Part shown: one piece after another, positions 1 to 8,042 of the stretch
How the letters are laid out: every line of letters starts with the position of its first letter
Numbering within the stretch: position 1 is the first letter of the stretch
Assembly: GCA_947174375.1 (NCBI GenBank)
Contig: CAMWIS010000033.1
Location: 1-13,459 of the forward strand
DNA: 13,459 nucleotides
Direction of reading: 5' to 3'
DNA from: an uncultured Bacteroidales bacterium
GTDB lineage: Bacteria > Bacteroidota > Bacteroidia > Bacteroidales > P3
The notes under the pieces: model-generated
Told to the model about the DNA's origin: nothing
Databases searched by the model: none
What the model saw: only the letters and a program-made list of their open reading frames with translations
Made by a program: the position numbers and the translations under genes

Positions 1-3000
1 TAAAGAAAATACTTCTCCACCTTCTGCTTCAGAAGCGGATGCAAAGGCGGCATCTTTTGCTGCAACCCCTCCCGGCTGCGGAGCGAATCCGCTTCCCCGG
101 ACTCCCAATCTTCGATGCGGAACGGCTCCATCTGGCGGCCTTCCTTCGACTCGCGCCGCTCCTCTTTCTCTCGCTTCAACTCGGCGTTTTCGGCCTCCAA
201 CAGCCGCGTCGCTATCTGCTGTTGCCGCAAGAGCATCTGCGGCGTCACCGCCTTGTGCACCAACTCGCGTTCGGTTCGCTCCATATCGCCCAACACGCGC
301 TGCAAATCGCCCTGGGCCTTGCCGCCCTGACGCTTCATTTCTTCCATCTGCTTCTGCAAGGCGCGCCGGATCATTTCCTGTTGCGCGGCCGCCCGCATGA
401 AAGCCTCGCTGCTGACCGGCTGCCCCTGCATGGCTTTCTGCAAGGCCTCCAAGCCACGGTTCAGGCTCTCCTGCATCTCCCTTAGCGAAGGGCCTTCGCC
501 GGGCTTCGGCTGACCGCCCTCCTCGCCGGGCGCCGGACTATCCTGCGGCTCGTCGCCACTCTCGGCGGACCCGGCCCCCGCCTGCGGCTGTCCCTTGCCG
601 CCGCTGCCCTGCATGGAAAGGCTCATCTGCATCTGATCCAACGACTCGGAAAGGAGCAGGGCCAGCTCGTTGAGGCCGTTCATGGCCCGCTGCTGCGCGG
701 CCTCGGCCTGCCGGTTCTGCGTGCGGTAATAACGATAGACCGTCGTGTTCATCGTCAGCAAATCGGCCAAGGCCTTCTGACTGTCCCAGCGCAGATGCTT
801 GAGCACGCCCTGCGTATGGACGGCGACCTGCGGCTGACGGACGCTCAACGCGCGGATGCTGTCTTCCACCTGCGTCACATCGCGGTTCAGACGGTTCTGC
901 CGCCGGATGACCGTGCCGTAGCGCGGGTCGGAGACCTCCATCTGCTGCAACAGCCTCATGATATCCTCCTGCTCGAACGACAGCCGCACGATTTCTTTGA
1001 GCAACAGCCGCAGATATTCGGCATCTTCGGCGTTTTGGTTGGCCTGCATCGCGGCCTGCTGATCCGCCAGGCTACGGCTCAGGGCCTGCAAGCCCTCCGA
1101 CGCCTTCTGCTGAGGGCCCGCGGCGGCTTTGGACTGATTTTGTTGCAGGGCGTCGCCGGCCTGTTGCATCTGCGCGCCCACGTCTTCCATCACTTCCGAC
1201 GGCAGTTCGAACGGGAACGGCCGCTTCAAGGCCCCGTTCTGCCGGTCGAGCGACTCCAGCGTGCGCCGCATCTCGTCATAGCGACGGTTCAACGCGGCCT
1301 GTTCCTCCGCCAAAGCCGCCGCGGCCGAATCCGACAGCGGGCGCCCGCCCTCAGACGCCTGTTCGGTCTGCGCCTGAAGATCCCGCTGCGCCTCCGCCAA
1401 GGCCTCCAAATCGGCCGTCATCTTCTCCAAGCCCTTCTCAAATTCAAGCCGCTTGTAGATTTCCTTGTTGCGCTCCCAGTTCCGCACCAAGTCGCGGTGT
1501 TCCTCCTGCCACTGCTCCAAGGCCTCCACCACCTGTTCCTTGGGCGCGTTTTCCTGCAGCCATTCTTCTATCTGTTGCAACTTCTGCAAGGCCTCCTCGT
1601 TCCACAGCTGCGACATAAGCTCCTCCAGCTGCCGCTCCTGCTCGCGCAGTCCGTCGCTGTATTCGGTCTTGTCGGTGCGCCGCTGCTGCTCCAGCGCCTG
1701 CATCGCCTCGCGGTAGGCCTCCATCTGCGCCCGCTGTTCTTCCATCATGCGCTCCACCTTCTGACGGTCCGACCAGTCCCAGCCCGCATTCTCCAAGAGC
1801 GAACGGCTCACGTCGCGGAACTGCTCCGAAAAGGCCGCCTGCCCCGCCGACACCGAATCCAAGGCCCGCGCCAGCTGTTCGTGTTGCTCGCGCCACTGCT
1901 GCTGCGCCTCGTCGGCAGCGGCCACCCGGTAGGTAAACGTGCGGGACACCGCCGCCTTGTAGCCGCCGTAGGGGTCGTTGTCGCGCACCTCCAATTCGTA
2001 GAAGACCGGGACGCCCGCCGGCAACGCCCACGTGTCGGGCGCCACGCCATAGACGAAGCGCGCCCAGCGGCCCGACGGGGCGTCCGCGCCGCCGCGGAAC
2101 AGCGTATCGGTATATATAGGCTTGCCGTCCTCGTCCTTGACGCGGAACAACAGGCTGTAAAAGCCATAGTCGTCGGAAATCTCGCCCTGCAGGACGGTTT
2201 CGTAGAGGCCGGCCGCCTCCGCCGGCGGCAACGTCTCCTCCGCCTCGATGCGCGGGTAGCGGTCTTCCCACACCTCGGTGCGGCAGATTACCGTGTCGGC
2301 ACGGCGGTGGGCCTGAGCCCGCGGCACGAACTTATAGACCGACGACCGCAACGCCGTCGTTTCGAAAAGGAAGACCCGGGCCGAATCCGGGGCGGACGCC
2401 GCTTCCGGCTCGCGCCGCGCCGCCCGCACCGCCGTTTCGGGCGCCTCCGCGTCGAGGGCCTCCGTCACGACGTCCAAGCCCGCCGCCTCAGTCCACGCCA
2501 TGCGCCAGCGCAGCCGCGTGCCGTAGGGCAAGCCCGTTTCCGCCAGCTCCGACACCGTCTCTATGCGGCGCGGCGCGAGCCCCGTGTAGGCCGGGTATAT
2601 CAAGTCCAGCGTCAGCGACGTGAGCACCACCGGCGGCACCACGCGCAAACGGTAGGGCGGGCTCACGTAACGCCCCGCCGCCAGACGGAACACGACATCC
2701 TGGTAGAGCGGCTCGAACGTGTAGGCGTAACGGCCGGCCGCCACGGTCCGGCAGTCGGCCCGGAAGCCCCGCCCCGGCGCGTCCGCCGTCGCCACCTCAT
2801 CCGCCTCCACCCATACCGACAGGGCCGACGGCAGCCAATCACCTTCGGCCGCCGCCCGCAACAGGTAGCGTTCGCCGTAAGGCACCGTCAGAACGCTGTC
2901 TTCCAAACGGATGCTGAACGGAAACGTGCGCGCGAACGTCTGACGCGGATGGATGAGCCGCTTGGAGGAGCCGCCCAGCACCGACGGGAAGCAGCAGGCG

Positions 3001-3530
3001 GCGGCCAATGTCAACAGGAGCGGGACGCCCAACAGGAACCACAGCGGCTTCAGCTGCGCGGGCTTGAAAACGGACGTGAAACGGTAAGAGCGGAAACCGG
3101 CCGAAATCTGCTCGATGGCGGCCGCGGCCAAGACGGGCGTGTTATCGCTTATCTCTTTTAACTCCAATACATTGCACAGCCGGTCGTCCAAGTCCGGAAA
3201 ATGCGCGGACAACAGGCGGGCGGCTTCCTTACGGCTCATGCGTGCGCCGCCGAAACGTTTCCAAAGCGGCAGCCCCACCTGCCAGGCCACGATGCCCGCC
3301 CCCGCCGTCACGTACAGCCAGAACAGCAACGTCCGCAGGGCCGACGACGAGCCGGAAACCGTCTCCGCGCCGCCCCCGAAGAAAAACAGCGACTCCGCGG
3401 CCGCCATCAACAGGAACAGCAGCAACAGCGCCGCCGCCGACCGCAAAATCCCCTTCCGGATTTCATAGCCGTAATACCGGTCGATAAACGCATCCAGCTG
3501 CGCGATGAACGCCTCGTAATTCGTAGCCAT
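1..3530 (-). CDS. DUF4175-type large membrane protein (C-terminus at window edge)
   Basis: One open frame runs from an ATG at 3530-3528 to the left edge, at least 1176 codons without a stop. The last full codon is 3-5 and the next begins TA, so a TAA or TAG stop may lie exactly at the edge. The protein starts MATNYEAFIAQLDAFIDRYY. Three hydrophobic helices lie near residues 28-48, 66-86 and 162-182. A beta-rich, probably periplasmic part follows (about 190-530). From about residue 540 to the end it is almost entirely charged, Q/E-rich predicted coiled coil, broken near 977-1013 by a G/P/E-rich linker. This architecture matches DUF4175 proteins of Bacteroidota, whose function is unknown; a long tethered helical rod in the envelope is my inference. 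It is divergent from the adhesin gene, with its own candidate -7 box at 3562-3569. Assignment rests on architecture and remembered family resemblance, so it is moderate; the reading frame itself is near certain. Confidence 0.75.
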   Translation of the reverse strand, partial: MATNYEAFIAQLDAFIDRYYGYEIRKGILRSAAALLLLFLLMAAAESLFFFGGGAETVSGSSSALRTLLFWLYVTAGAGIVAWQVGLPLWKRFGGARMSRKEAARLLSAHFPDLDDRLCNVLELKEISDNTPVLAAAAIEQISAGFRSYRFTSVFKPAQLKPLWFLLGVPLLLTLAAACCFPSVLGGSSKRLIHPRQTFARTFPFSIRLEDSVLTVPYGERYLLRAAAEGDWLPSALSVWVEADEVATADAPGRGFRADCRTVAAGRYAYTFEPLYQDVVFRLAAGRYVSPPYRLRVVPPVVLTSLTLDLIYPAYTGLAPRRIETVSELAETGLPYGTRLRWRMAWTEAAGLDVVTEALDAEAPETAVRAARREPEAASAPDSARVFLFETTALRSSVYKFVPRAQAHRRADTVICRTEVWEDRYPRIEAEETLPPAEAAGLYETVLQGEISDDYGFYSLLFRVKDEDGKPIYTDTLFRGGADAPSGRWARFVYGVAPDTWALPAGVPVFYELEVRDNDPYGGYKAAVSRTFTYRVAAADEAQQQWREQHEQLARALDSVSAGQAAFSEQFRDVSRSLLENAGWDWSDRQKVERMMEEQRAQMEAYREAMQALEQQRRTDKTEYSDGLREQERQLEELMSQLWNEEALQKLQQIEEWLQENAPKEQVVEALEQWQEEHRDLVRNWERNKEIYKRLEFEKGLEKMTADLEALAEAQRDLQAQTEQASEGGRPLSDSAAAALAEEQAALNRRYDEMRRTLESLDRQNGALKRPFPFELPSEVMEDVGAQMQQAGDALQQNQSKAAAGPQQKASEGLQALSRSLADQQAAMQANQNAEDAEYLRLLLKEIVRLSFEQEDIMRLLQQMEVSDPRYGTVIRRQNRLNRDVTQVEDSIRALSVRQPQVAVHTQGVLKHLRWDSQKALADLLTMNTTVYRYYRTQNRQAEAAQQRAMNGLNELALLLSESLDQMQMSLSMQGSGGKGQPQAGAGSAESGDEPQDSPAPGEEGGQPKPGEGPSLREMQESLNRGLEALQKAMQGQPVSSEAFMRAAAQQEMIRRALQKQMEEMKRQGGKAQGDLQRVLGDMERTERELVHKAVTPQMLLRQQQIATRLLEAENAELKREKEERRESKEGRQMEPFRIEDWESGEADSLRSREGLQQKMPPLHPLLKQKVEKYFL

Positions 3531-3561
3531 TCCTGTTTTCCCAAAAAATCCGCCTTGGATG

Positions 3562-3569
3562 CAAAATTA
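3562..3569 (-). promoter_or_regulatory. candidate -7 box for the DUF4175 gene
   Basis: On the minus strand this reads TAATTTTG, a full match to the Bacteroidetes -7 form TAnnTTTG. It sits 32 nt before the ATG at 3530. No convincing TTG is found 19-21 nt upstream, so the -33 element is weak or absent. Confidence 0.5.
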
Positions 3570-3596
3570 AGGAAATTGCATTTAATTGCCCTTTAA

Positions 3597-3629
3597 TTCG
3601 TACTTTATCTGAAAATTTTATTATTTTTG
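3597..3629 (+). promoter_or_regulatory. candidate promoter of the Cbp1-type lipoprotein gene
   Basis: The -7 box is TATTTTTG at 3622-3629, a full match to TAnnTTTG. A poor -33 candidate, TTCG at 3597-3600, lies 21 nt upstream. Transcription would start near 3636, leaving a leader of roughly 40 nt before the ATG at 3674. The box is back to back with the minus-strand box at 3562-3569, so the 143-nt gap 3531-3673 is a divergent promoter region. Confidence 0.5.
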
Positions 3630-3673
3630 CAAGTTGCATTGAACCGCAACGTAAATTTTAAAAACGGAAAACC

Positions 3674-4765
3674 ATGAAAAGAATGTACGTGCAAACGGGT
3701 CTTATGGGCGTGGCTCTCGCGGCCTTGATGACCTTGACCTCTTGTAAGATTGTCCGCACGGCCGACTACAACAAACTGATTGAAGACAACCTGATGATGA
3801 CCGAGAGCATCTTCCGCTCCGACTCCATCCAGAACTGCTTCATGAGCGCTTACGCCGAGATAGAACGCAACATCGATGAAATCAAGGTTCGGGAAAAGAT
3901 GATCGTCCAAGCCAACGAAGAAGGCCCGATCGACCAGCAGCAGAAAATCCTGAACGACATCGCCGAAATCGGCAAGCTCATGGAATCGAACCGCAAGCAG
4001 CTGCGTCAGATGCAGAGCCTGCGCAAACAGCTGATTGAATCCAAGAAACAGACGGCGCGCCTGCAGGAAAGATCGGCTCAGCTGCAGGATCAGAACACGC
4101 GTCTGCAGGAAGAAAACCGCCAGTTGCGCGAAAGCAGCAAGGTGCCTACGCCCCAGCCGGCTGTCGCTCCGGCGCCCGCCACGAACAACCAGTCCGAAAA
4201 GCTGGCTTACTACGAACGCGAGAACCAGCGTCTGGCCGAGTTGAACAAACAGCTCGAAGAACAGATTGCGGGTCTTAAGAACAAGGTGACCGAAAGCGAA
4301 GCCCGCATCGAAAGCCTCCAGGAAGAACTGGCGCTGTTGAAAGACGCCTATGCCGCCCTGCAGGCCATCAACGATTCGTTGCAGATTGAAATCGTCCGCT
4401 ACCAGAAGGAAATCGAAACCAAAGACAGCCAATTGGCCAGCAAGGACAACGAAATCGCCACGCTCAACGGCATGGTGTCCACGGCTTACTACTTCGTAGG
4501 TACCGCCAAAGACATCAAGGAAAAGAGCATTCTGGACAAGAAGACCATCAACCCGAACGTCAAGATTACCAACTTCACCCGCATCGAAAACTACAACGAC
4601 GAGCGGACGATAGAGACGAAATCCGCGAAAGTGGTGCTGATGAGCACGCACCCGTCGGGCAGCTACACGATCAACAACAAGAACCCGAAGAACGTGGTCA
4701 TCGAAATCAAGGATCCGGCCAAGTTCTGGAGCATCACGCGCTTCTGCATCATCCAGAAGAAATAA
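3674..4765 (+). CDS. Cbp1-family coiled-coil lipoprotein (putative collagen-binding adhesin)
   Basis: The 363-residue protein begins with a lipoprotein signal: basic MKR, a hydrophobic core, then lipobox LTSC with the lipidated cysteine at residue 24. Residues 60-155 and 175-270 are heptad-rich coiled coil, interrupted by a Pro/Ala linker at about 157-170. The C-terminal 90 residues form a compact domain containing THPSGSY and the ending KDPAKFWSITRFCIIQ, which I recognise from Bacteroides and Parabacteroides proteins named Cbp1 family collagen-binding glycoprotein adhesin. Two tripeptides fit the Bacteroides O-glycosylation sequon D-S/T-hydrophobic: DSI at 50-52 and DSL at 234-236. The expected location is an outer-membrane anchor. 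Collagen binding is taken from the family name and is not shown by the sequence. The gene is monocistronic, between its own promoter and a strong terminator. The ATG is preceded by an A-rich stretch, as is common in the phylum. Confidence 0.8.
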   Translation: MKRMYVQTGLMGVALAALMTLTSCKIVRTADYNKLIEDNLMMTESIFRSDSIQNCFMSAYAEIERNIDEIKVREKMIVQANEEGPIDQQQKILNDIAEIGKLMESNRKQLRQMQSLRKQLIESKKQTARLQERSAQLQDQNTRLQEENRQLRESSKVPTPQPAVAPAPATNNQSEKLAYYERENQRLAELNKQLEEQIAGLKNKVTESEARIESLQEELALLKDAYAALQAINDSLQIEIVRYQKEIETKDSQLASKDNEIATLNGMVSTAYYFVGTAKDIKEKSILDKKTINPNVKITNFTRIENYNDERTIETKSAKVVLMSTHPSGSYTINNKNPKNVVIEIKDPAKFWSITRFCIIQKK

Positions 4766-4803
4766 GGGCTTGACGGTTGAGGTCGCCTCCGGGTGACCCT
4801 ACG

Positions 4804-4838
4804 AAAAAAGCGGTTGGACGTATCCAACCGCTTTTTTT
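4804..4838. terminator. bidirectional intrinsic terminator between convergent genes
   Basis: A perfect 15-bp stem (4804-4818 with 4823-4837) closes a 4-nt loop CGTA. The core is GCGGTTGGA/TCCAACCGC, flanked by six A on the left and seven T on the right, so it ends transcripts in both directions. It serves the lipoprotein gene on the plus strand and deoC on the minus strand. Confidence 0.93.
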
Positions 4839-4884
4839 ATGGTCTCTTGAACCGCCTTGCCCCGGCGCTTGCCGGCCGGCGGCA

Positions 4885-5682
4885 TTACGCCAGGCCCGCG
4901 CCCTTCGCCAAGGCGTCGGCCAGGCGGCTCGCGCCGATGCGGAACAGGTCGGGTTGCAGCCAGTCTTCGCCCAAGACGGCGTAGAGCAGATGGAAGTAGG
5001 GCAACACGGCCTCCACCGTCGAGATGCCGCCGGCCGGCTTGATACCGATGCGGCGGCCGCCCTGCGCACGGTAGGCCTTTATCTCCTTCAGCATGACGTA
5101 AAACGCCTCCAATGTGGCCGATACCGCTATCTTGCCCGTGGACGTCTTGATGAAGTCGGCGCCGTTTTCGATGGCCAGGCGGGCGGCCGCCGCCACCGCA
5201 TCCAAATCCGGCAGGGCGCCGGTCTCCAAAATCACCTTCAGACGCCTGTCGCCGCAAACGGCCTTCATGGCCTTGATTTCCGCGCCGGCGCGGCGGCTGT
5301 CGCCCTCCAAGAAGGCTCCCTGCGCCAACACCATGTCCATCTCGTCCGCCCCCTGTTCCAGCACGTAACGGGCTTCGGCCAGTTTCAGCTCCAGCGGGAG
5401 TTGGGAAGCCGGAAAGCCGCCCACGACGCAGGCCGTCCGGATGCCGCTGCCCTTCAACGCTCCGGCCACCAGGCCCGCATAATACGGATAGACGCAGACG
5501 CCGCCCGTCTTGTAGCGCAAGGCCTTTTGACAAAGGTCGCGCACACGCGCCTGCGTGTCGGTACCCTCCAAGGTCGTCAAATCCAAAAAGCCCAGCAGAC
5601 GGGCGCAAATCTCCTTCTCGGAAAAAGGAAGCGGCTGGTTTAAAATGTCCGCTATCTCTTTCCGCACCGTATCGATATCCAT
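4885..5682 (-). CDS. deoC: deoxyribose-phosphate aldolase
   Basis: DeoC cleaves 2-deoxyribose 5-phosphate to acetaldehyde and glyceraldehyde 3-phosphate, the last step of deoxynucleoside catabolism, in the cytoplasm. The 265-residue protein has the class I aldolase TIM-barrel signatures: the Schiff-base lysine K179 in FIKTSTG, the proton-relay lysine K215 in GIKPAGG, the catalytic aspartate D116 in DEMDMV, and the phosphate-binding IGAS loop at 249-252. The early motif YPYYAGLV and the overall length fit the longer E. coli-type DeoC. It is last in an operon, 7 nt after the LUD protein's stop, and is followed by the bidirectional terminator. The start ATG (5680-5682) is the one consistent with this tight spacing. 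All key residues are present, so function is close to certain. Confidence 0.95.
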   Translation of the reverse strand: MDIDTVRKEIADILNQPLPFSEKEICARLLGFLDLTTLEGTDTQARVRDLCQKALRYKTGGVCVYPYYAGLVAGALKGSGIRTACVVGGFPASQLPLELKLAEARYVLEQGADEMDMVLAQGAFLEGDSRRAGAEIKAMKAVCGDRRLKVILETGALPDLDAVAAAARLAIENGADFIKTSTGKIAVSATLEAFYVMLKEIKAYRAQGGRRIGIKPAGGISTVEAVLPYFHLLYAVLGEDWLQPDLFRIGASRLADALAKGAGLA

Positions 5683-5689
5683 GATTGAA

Positions 5690-7066
5690 TTATTTGTTCT
5701 GATAAGTATATATGCCGGCCGCTTCCGACCACAGCACGTGGAAACTCTTCTGACTGAAATCCGGAAAGACCCGCTGCGTGCCGAATTCCTTCTTGATGCC
5801 GCTGGTCTTCAATATGAACTTGTTGTAAGACGACTCCATGGCCTTACGCTTCAGGAACATCTTTTTCAACGTCTTGACCTGCGATTTGTTGAGGCCGAAG
5901 CCGTTGCCCCGGGTGACGGCCTCCCGCCGGTTGAACAGGATGAGTTCCGGCAACGGAATGCGTACCGGACACACTTCCTGACACTTGCCGCATAGCGTGC
6001 AGGCAAAGCTCAGATAGGCGTATTTGTCAAAGCCGCGTTCTATCGGCAGGGCCACGCAAGCCAACGGATTGTCGTGGTTCTCATGGCCGTTCTCGCCCGA
6101 TTTGGACTTGACGAACTTGAAGACCGGGCACAGGGCCTCGCACGCCCCGCAGCGGATGCAGTTCAATATCGTGCGCTGGTCTTTGTAACCCATGATTTTG
6201 CTGCGGCCGTTGTCCACCCATATCACGTACATCTCTTCCGGCCCGTCGATTTCGCCCTCCTGTTTTGGCCCCATCACAATCGTTTGGTTCCAAGGCAGAT
6301 AATCGCCGTACCGGTGTGTGGACTTCAGGGCGTTGAGCAGTTCGAGTTCCGTTACCGAAGAAATGAGGCGGTCGATGCCGGCCACCACGATCTGTACCTT
6401 GCTGAAACTGTTCTGTATGGCCAATTCGCCGGTCTGGTCGAGGAACACGACGCCCCCGATATCGGCTACGAGGCTGTCGGCCGCCATAATGGAAATGGAA
6501 TCGTCGTAAGCCTTGTTCAGCGACTGTTTCTTATAGAGATCCAACACATTGACCGTGTTGCCGCTGAATTTCTCGGCCTGCAGTTTCTTAATCAGACCCT
6601 TGTTGATGTTCTCGGACGTTTCCGGATGAACCGGCGCGAAGAGACGGTGTAGCGACAGCATCGTGTAGTCCTGCCCCTTCTCGGTCAGATACGCTTCAAG
6701 CCCTATCTCGTCCAGGATGGGCTCGGAGGAAAGCAGCAGCTGTTTGCGCGTGTGTTGCGAAAGGATGAACGCGATTTCGTTCAGCGCACCGGCGGCGTTC
6801 TCGGCATAAATCACCTTGCCGCCGCCGGCCGTGAACCTTCCCTCGAACTCAATCAAGTTGTCGTGCAGATTCTTGATACCCTTGTATTTATAGAATGCCG
6901 CACGCTTCTTGGCCATGTCAAAGCGCGTATAATAGGAAGGGGCGTTGGCGACGAGTTTTTCATAGTACTCCCCCACCGATTCGTAAACCGAATAGTCCGC
7001 CTTGTTCCTGACCGCATTGACGCCGCGTTCGTAAAAACGCCGGTAATGGTCTTTGAGTTCGCTCAT
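5690..7066 (-). CDS. LutB-like LUD-domain protein with two 4Fe-4S motifs
   Basis: The 458-residue protein resembles LutB/LldF, the iron-sulfur subunit of the LutABC L-lactate oxidation complex. An N-terminal LUD domain spans about 60-265. The landmark DGPEE at 274-278 and DNGRSK at 285-290 match LutB. Two ferredoxin-type motifs follow: C303, C306, C309, C313 and C356, C359, C362, C366. The C-terminal 70 residues are basic and unassigned. No signal peptide or membrane helix is seen, so it should be cytoplasmic. In LutABC systems LutA and LutC are encoded alongside; here the neighbours are rpiB (13 nt upstream) and deoC (7 nt downstream), and the operon ends at a terminator, so the partners are missing locally. 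The LUD region is divergent (ADSLVADIGGVVFLD where LutB has an AIAETG-like stretch). Lactate oxidation should therefore not be assumed. Family assignment is firm; substrate is unknown. Confidence 0.85.
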   Translation of the reverse strand: MSELKDHYRRFYERGVNAVRNKADYSVYESVGEYYEKLVANAPSYYTRFDMAKKRAAFYKYKGIKNLHDNLIEFEGRFTAGGGKVIYAENAAGALNEIAFILSQHTRKQLLLSSEPILDEIGLEAYLTEKGQDYTMLSLHRLFAPVHPETSENINKGLIKKLQAEKFSGNTVNVLDLYKKQSLNKAYDDSISIMAADSLVADIGGVVFLDQTGELAIQNSFSKVQIVVAGIDRLISSVTELELLNALKSTHRYGDYLPWNQTIVMGPKQEGEIDGPEEMYVIWVDNGRSKIMGYKDQRTILNCIRCGACEALCPVFKFVKSKSGENGHENHDNPLACVALPIERGFDKYAYLSFACTLCGKCQEVCPVRIPLPELILFNRREAVTRGNGFGLNKSQVKTLKKMFLKRKAMESSYNKFILKTSGIKKEFGTQRVFPDFSQKSFHVLWSEAAGIYTYQNK

Positions 7067-7079
7067 GGAAACCCTTGTC

Positions 7080-7523
7080 CTACAAGTCTATCTTCTCTAC
7101 CCTCAGCTGGTGACGGCCGCCCTCGAAAGGCGTATCCAAAAAGCGTTTCACCATTTTTTCCGCCAGTTCGCAGGAGATGAAACGGCCCGGCAACGCCATG
7201 ATGTTGGCGTCGTTGTGCTGACGCGCCAAACCCGCCAGGTCTTCGTTCCAGCAAAGGGCGCAGCGGATGCCGCGGTGTTTGTTGGCCGTCATCGACACGC
7301 CGTTGCCCGAACCGCATACGAGGATACCGATTTGGTAGTCACCCGTGGCAATGCTGCCGGCCACCTGATGCGCGAAATCCGGATAATCGACGCTCGCATC
7401 GCTGAACGTACCGAAATCCTTGAAGACGTAGCCTTGTTCACCCAATACGTCCACCAAATACTTTTTCATAGCGAAACCGGCATGGTCGCAGCCGATCGCT
7501 ATCACCGTCTTTTTGTCAAACAT
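7080..7523 (-). CDS. rpiB: ribose-5-phosphate isomerase B
   Basis: RpiB interconverts ribose 5-phosphate and ribulose 5-phosphate in the non-oxidative pentose phosphate pathway; some members also act on allose 6-phosphate. The 147-residue length is typical of the RpiB/LacA/LacB family. Visible active-site features are GCDHAG at 11-16, the catalytic cysteine C70 in CGSGNG with the following NKHRGIRCAL, and the HND motif with H103. It is the first gene of the operon, 41-47 nt downstream of a good promoter, followed by the LUD protein after 13 nt and then deoC. Pairing with deoC suggests use of pentose phosphates from nucleosides, though no phosphorylase or phosphopentomutase gene is present in the window. 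Confidence 0.95.
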   Translation of the reverse strand: MFDKKTVIAIGCDHAGFAMKKYLVDVLGEQGYVFKDFGTFSDASVDYPDFAHQVAGSIATGDYQIGILVCGSGNGVSMTANKHRGIRCALCWNEDLAGLARQHNDANIMALPGRFISCELAEKMVKRFLDTPFEGGRHQLRVEKIDL

Positions 7524-7570
7524 AACTGTAACGTTTTTTGTTTGCTATGATTTAGATTTACTAAAGTTTA

Positions 7571-7601
7571 CAAATATAGGTATTTCAAGGCTCACAAACA
7601 A
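7571..7601 (-). promoter_or_regulatory. promoter of the rpiB-LUD-deoC operon
   Basis: On the minus strand the -7 box is TATATTTG (7578 to 7571), a full match to TAnnTTTG. A -33 TTG (7601 to 7599) lies 20 nt upstream, the standard Bacteroidetes spacing. The predicted start near 7564 gives a leader of about 40 nt before the rpiB ATG at 7523. Confidence 0.7.
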
Positions 7602-7938
7602 CTTTTGTTGATAGTTTGTTCAATCGATGTTCATAAACGGTTAATGAAACCGGACTTGTATCCGCACAATCGCCCGACGGTGGTCTTTCTTACTTTTTTT
7701 AAACCGTACCCTCCCGTTTTTTCCGCCGGATTTCCCTGTTTTTTGCACGGCCAGCATCATGGATTCCCGAAAGATTTTACAAACCCAAACCGTTTTCAAC
7801 AGAGGTTCATAAATACATAAAACAATATAGGAACCAATCTCTTACCGTGTTTGTAAACTGTTCGTATGTCTTGATAAGTTTCCGTTTTCCATAAATCCAA
7901 ATTTTCTCAAAAAAGTTTTCAAAAGTGCTAACAGCGTA

Positions 7939-8001
7939 GTTATGGTTTTTGTTATTCCTTTCTTTATATATTTATATTAAAAAAATAAAAATAACCATAA
8001 C
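7939..8001. repeat. inverted repeat with AT-rich interior upstream of nadA
   Basis: GTTATGGTT at 7939-7947 is the exact reverse complement of AACCATAAC at 7993-8001. The 45-nt interior is almost pure A/T, T-rich on the left and A-rich on the right, so the pairing could extend imperfectly inward. It ends 10 nt before the nadA -33 element. It could be a cruciform or stem-loop, or two copies of a protein-binding half-site; the sequence alone does not decide. Confidence 0.5.
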
Positions 8002-8011
8002 CACAAGCTTG

Positions 8012-8042
8012 TTGAATTTGTCTTGAATTTACGCTAATTTTG
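8012..8042 (+). promoter_or_regulatory. promoter of nadA and the MORN gene
   Basis: A -33 TTG at 8012-8014 and a -7 box TAATTTTG at 8035-8042 are separated by exactly 20 nt, matching the Bacteroidetes consensus. Transcription would begin near 8049, so the nadA leader is only about 18 nt, which leaves no room for a leader riboswitch. Confidence 0.75.

Noticed and set aside
795..3161. 788-codon plus-strand open frame
   Set aside because: It is an antisense shadow of the DUF4175 gene. Its translation is rich in L, R, H and Q with no domain pattern, as expected opposite GC-rich coding DNA, while the minus-strand frame encodes coherent membrane and coiled-coil segments.
3605..4651. 348-codon minus-strand open frame opposite the lipoprotein gene
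   Set aside because: It is a shadow of the Cbp1-type gene, which has a lipobox, coiled coil and a recognised C-terminal domain on the plus strand.
4781..4798. Second small hairpin GGTCGCC/GGGTGACC after the lipoprotein gene
   Set aside because: The stem is short with a wobble pair and has no T run. The terminator just after it explains the region better.
7605..7820. 71-codon open frame in the intergenic region
   Set aside because: It lies in AT-rich DNA, has odd composition, no preceding promoter match and no recognisable family.
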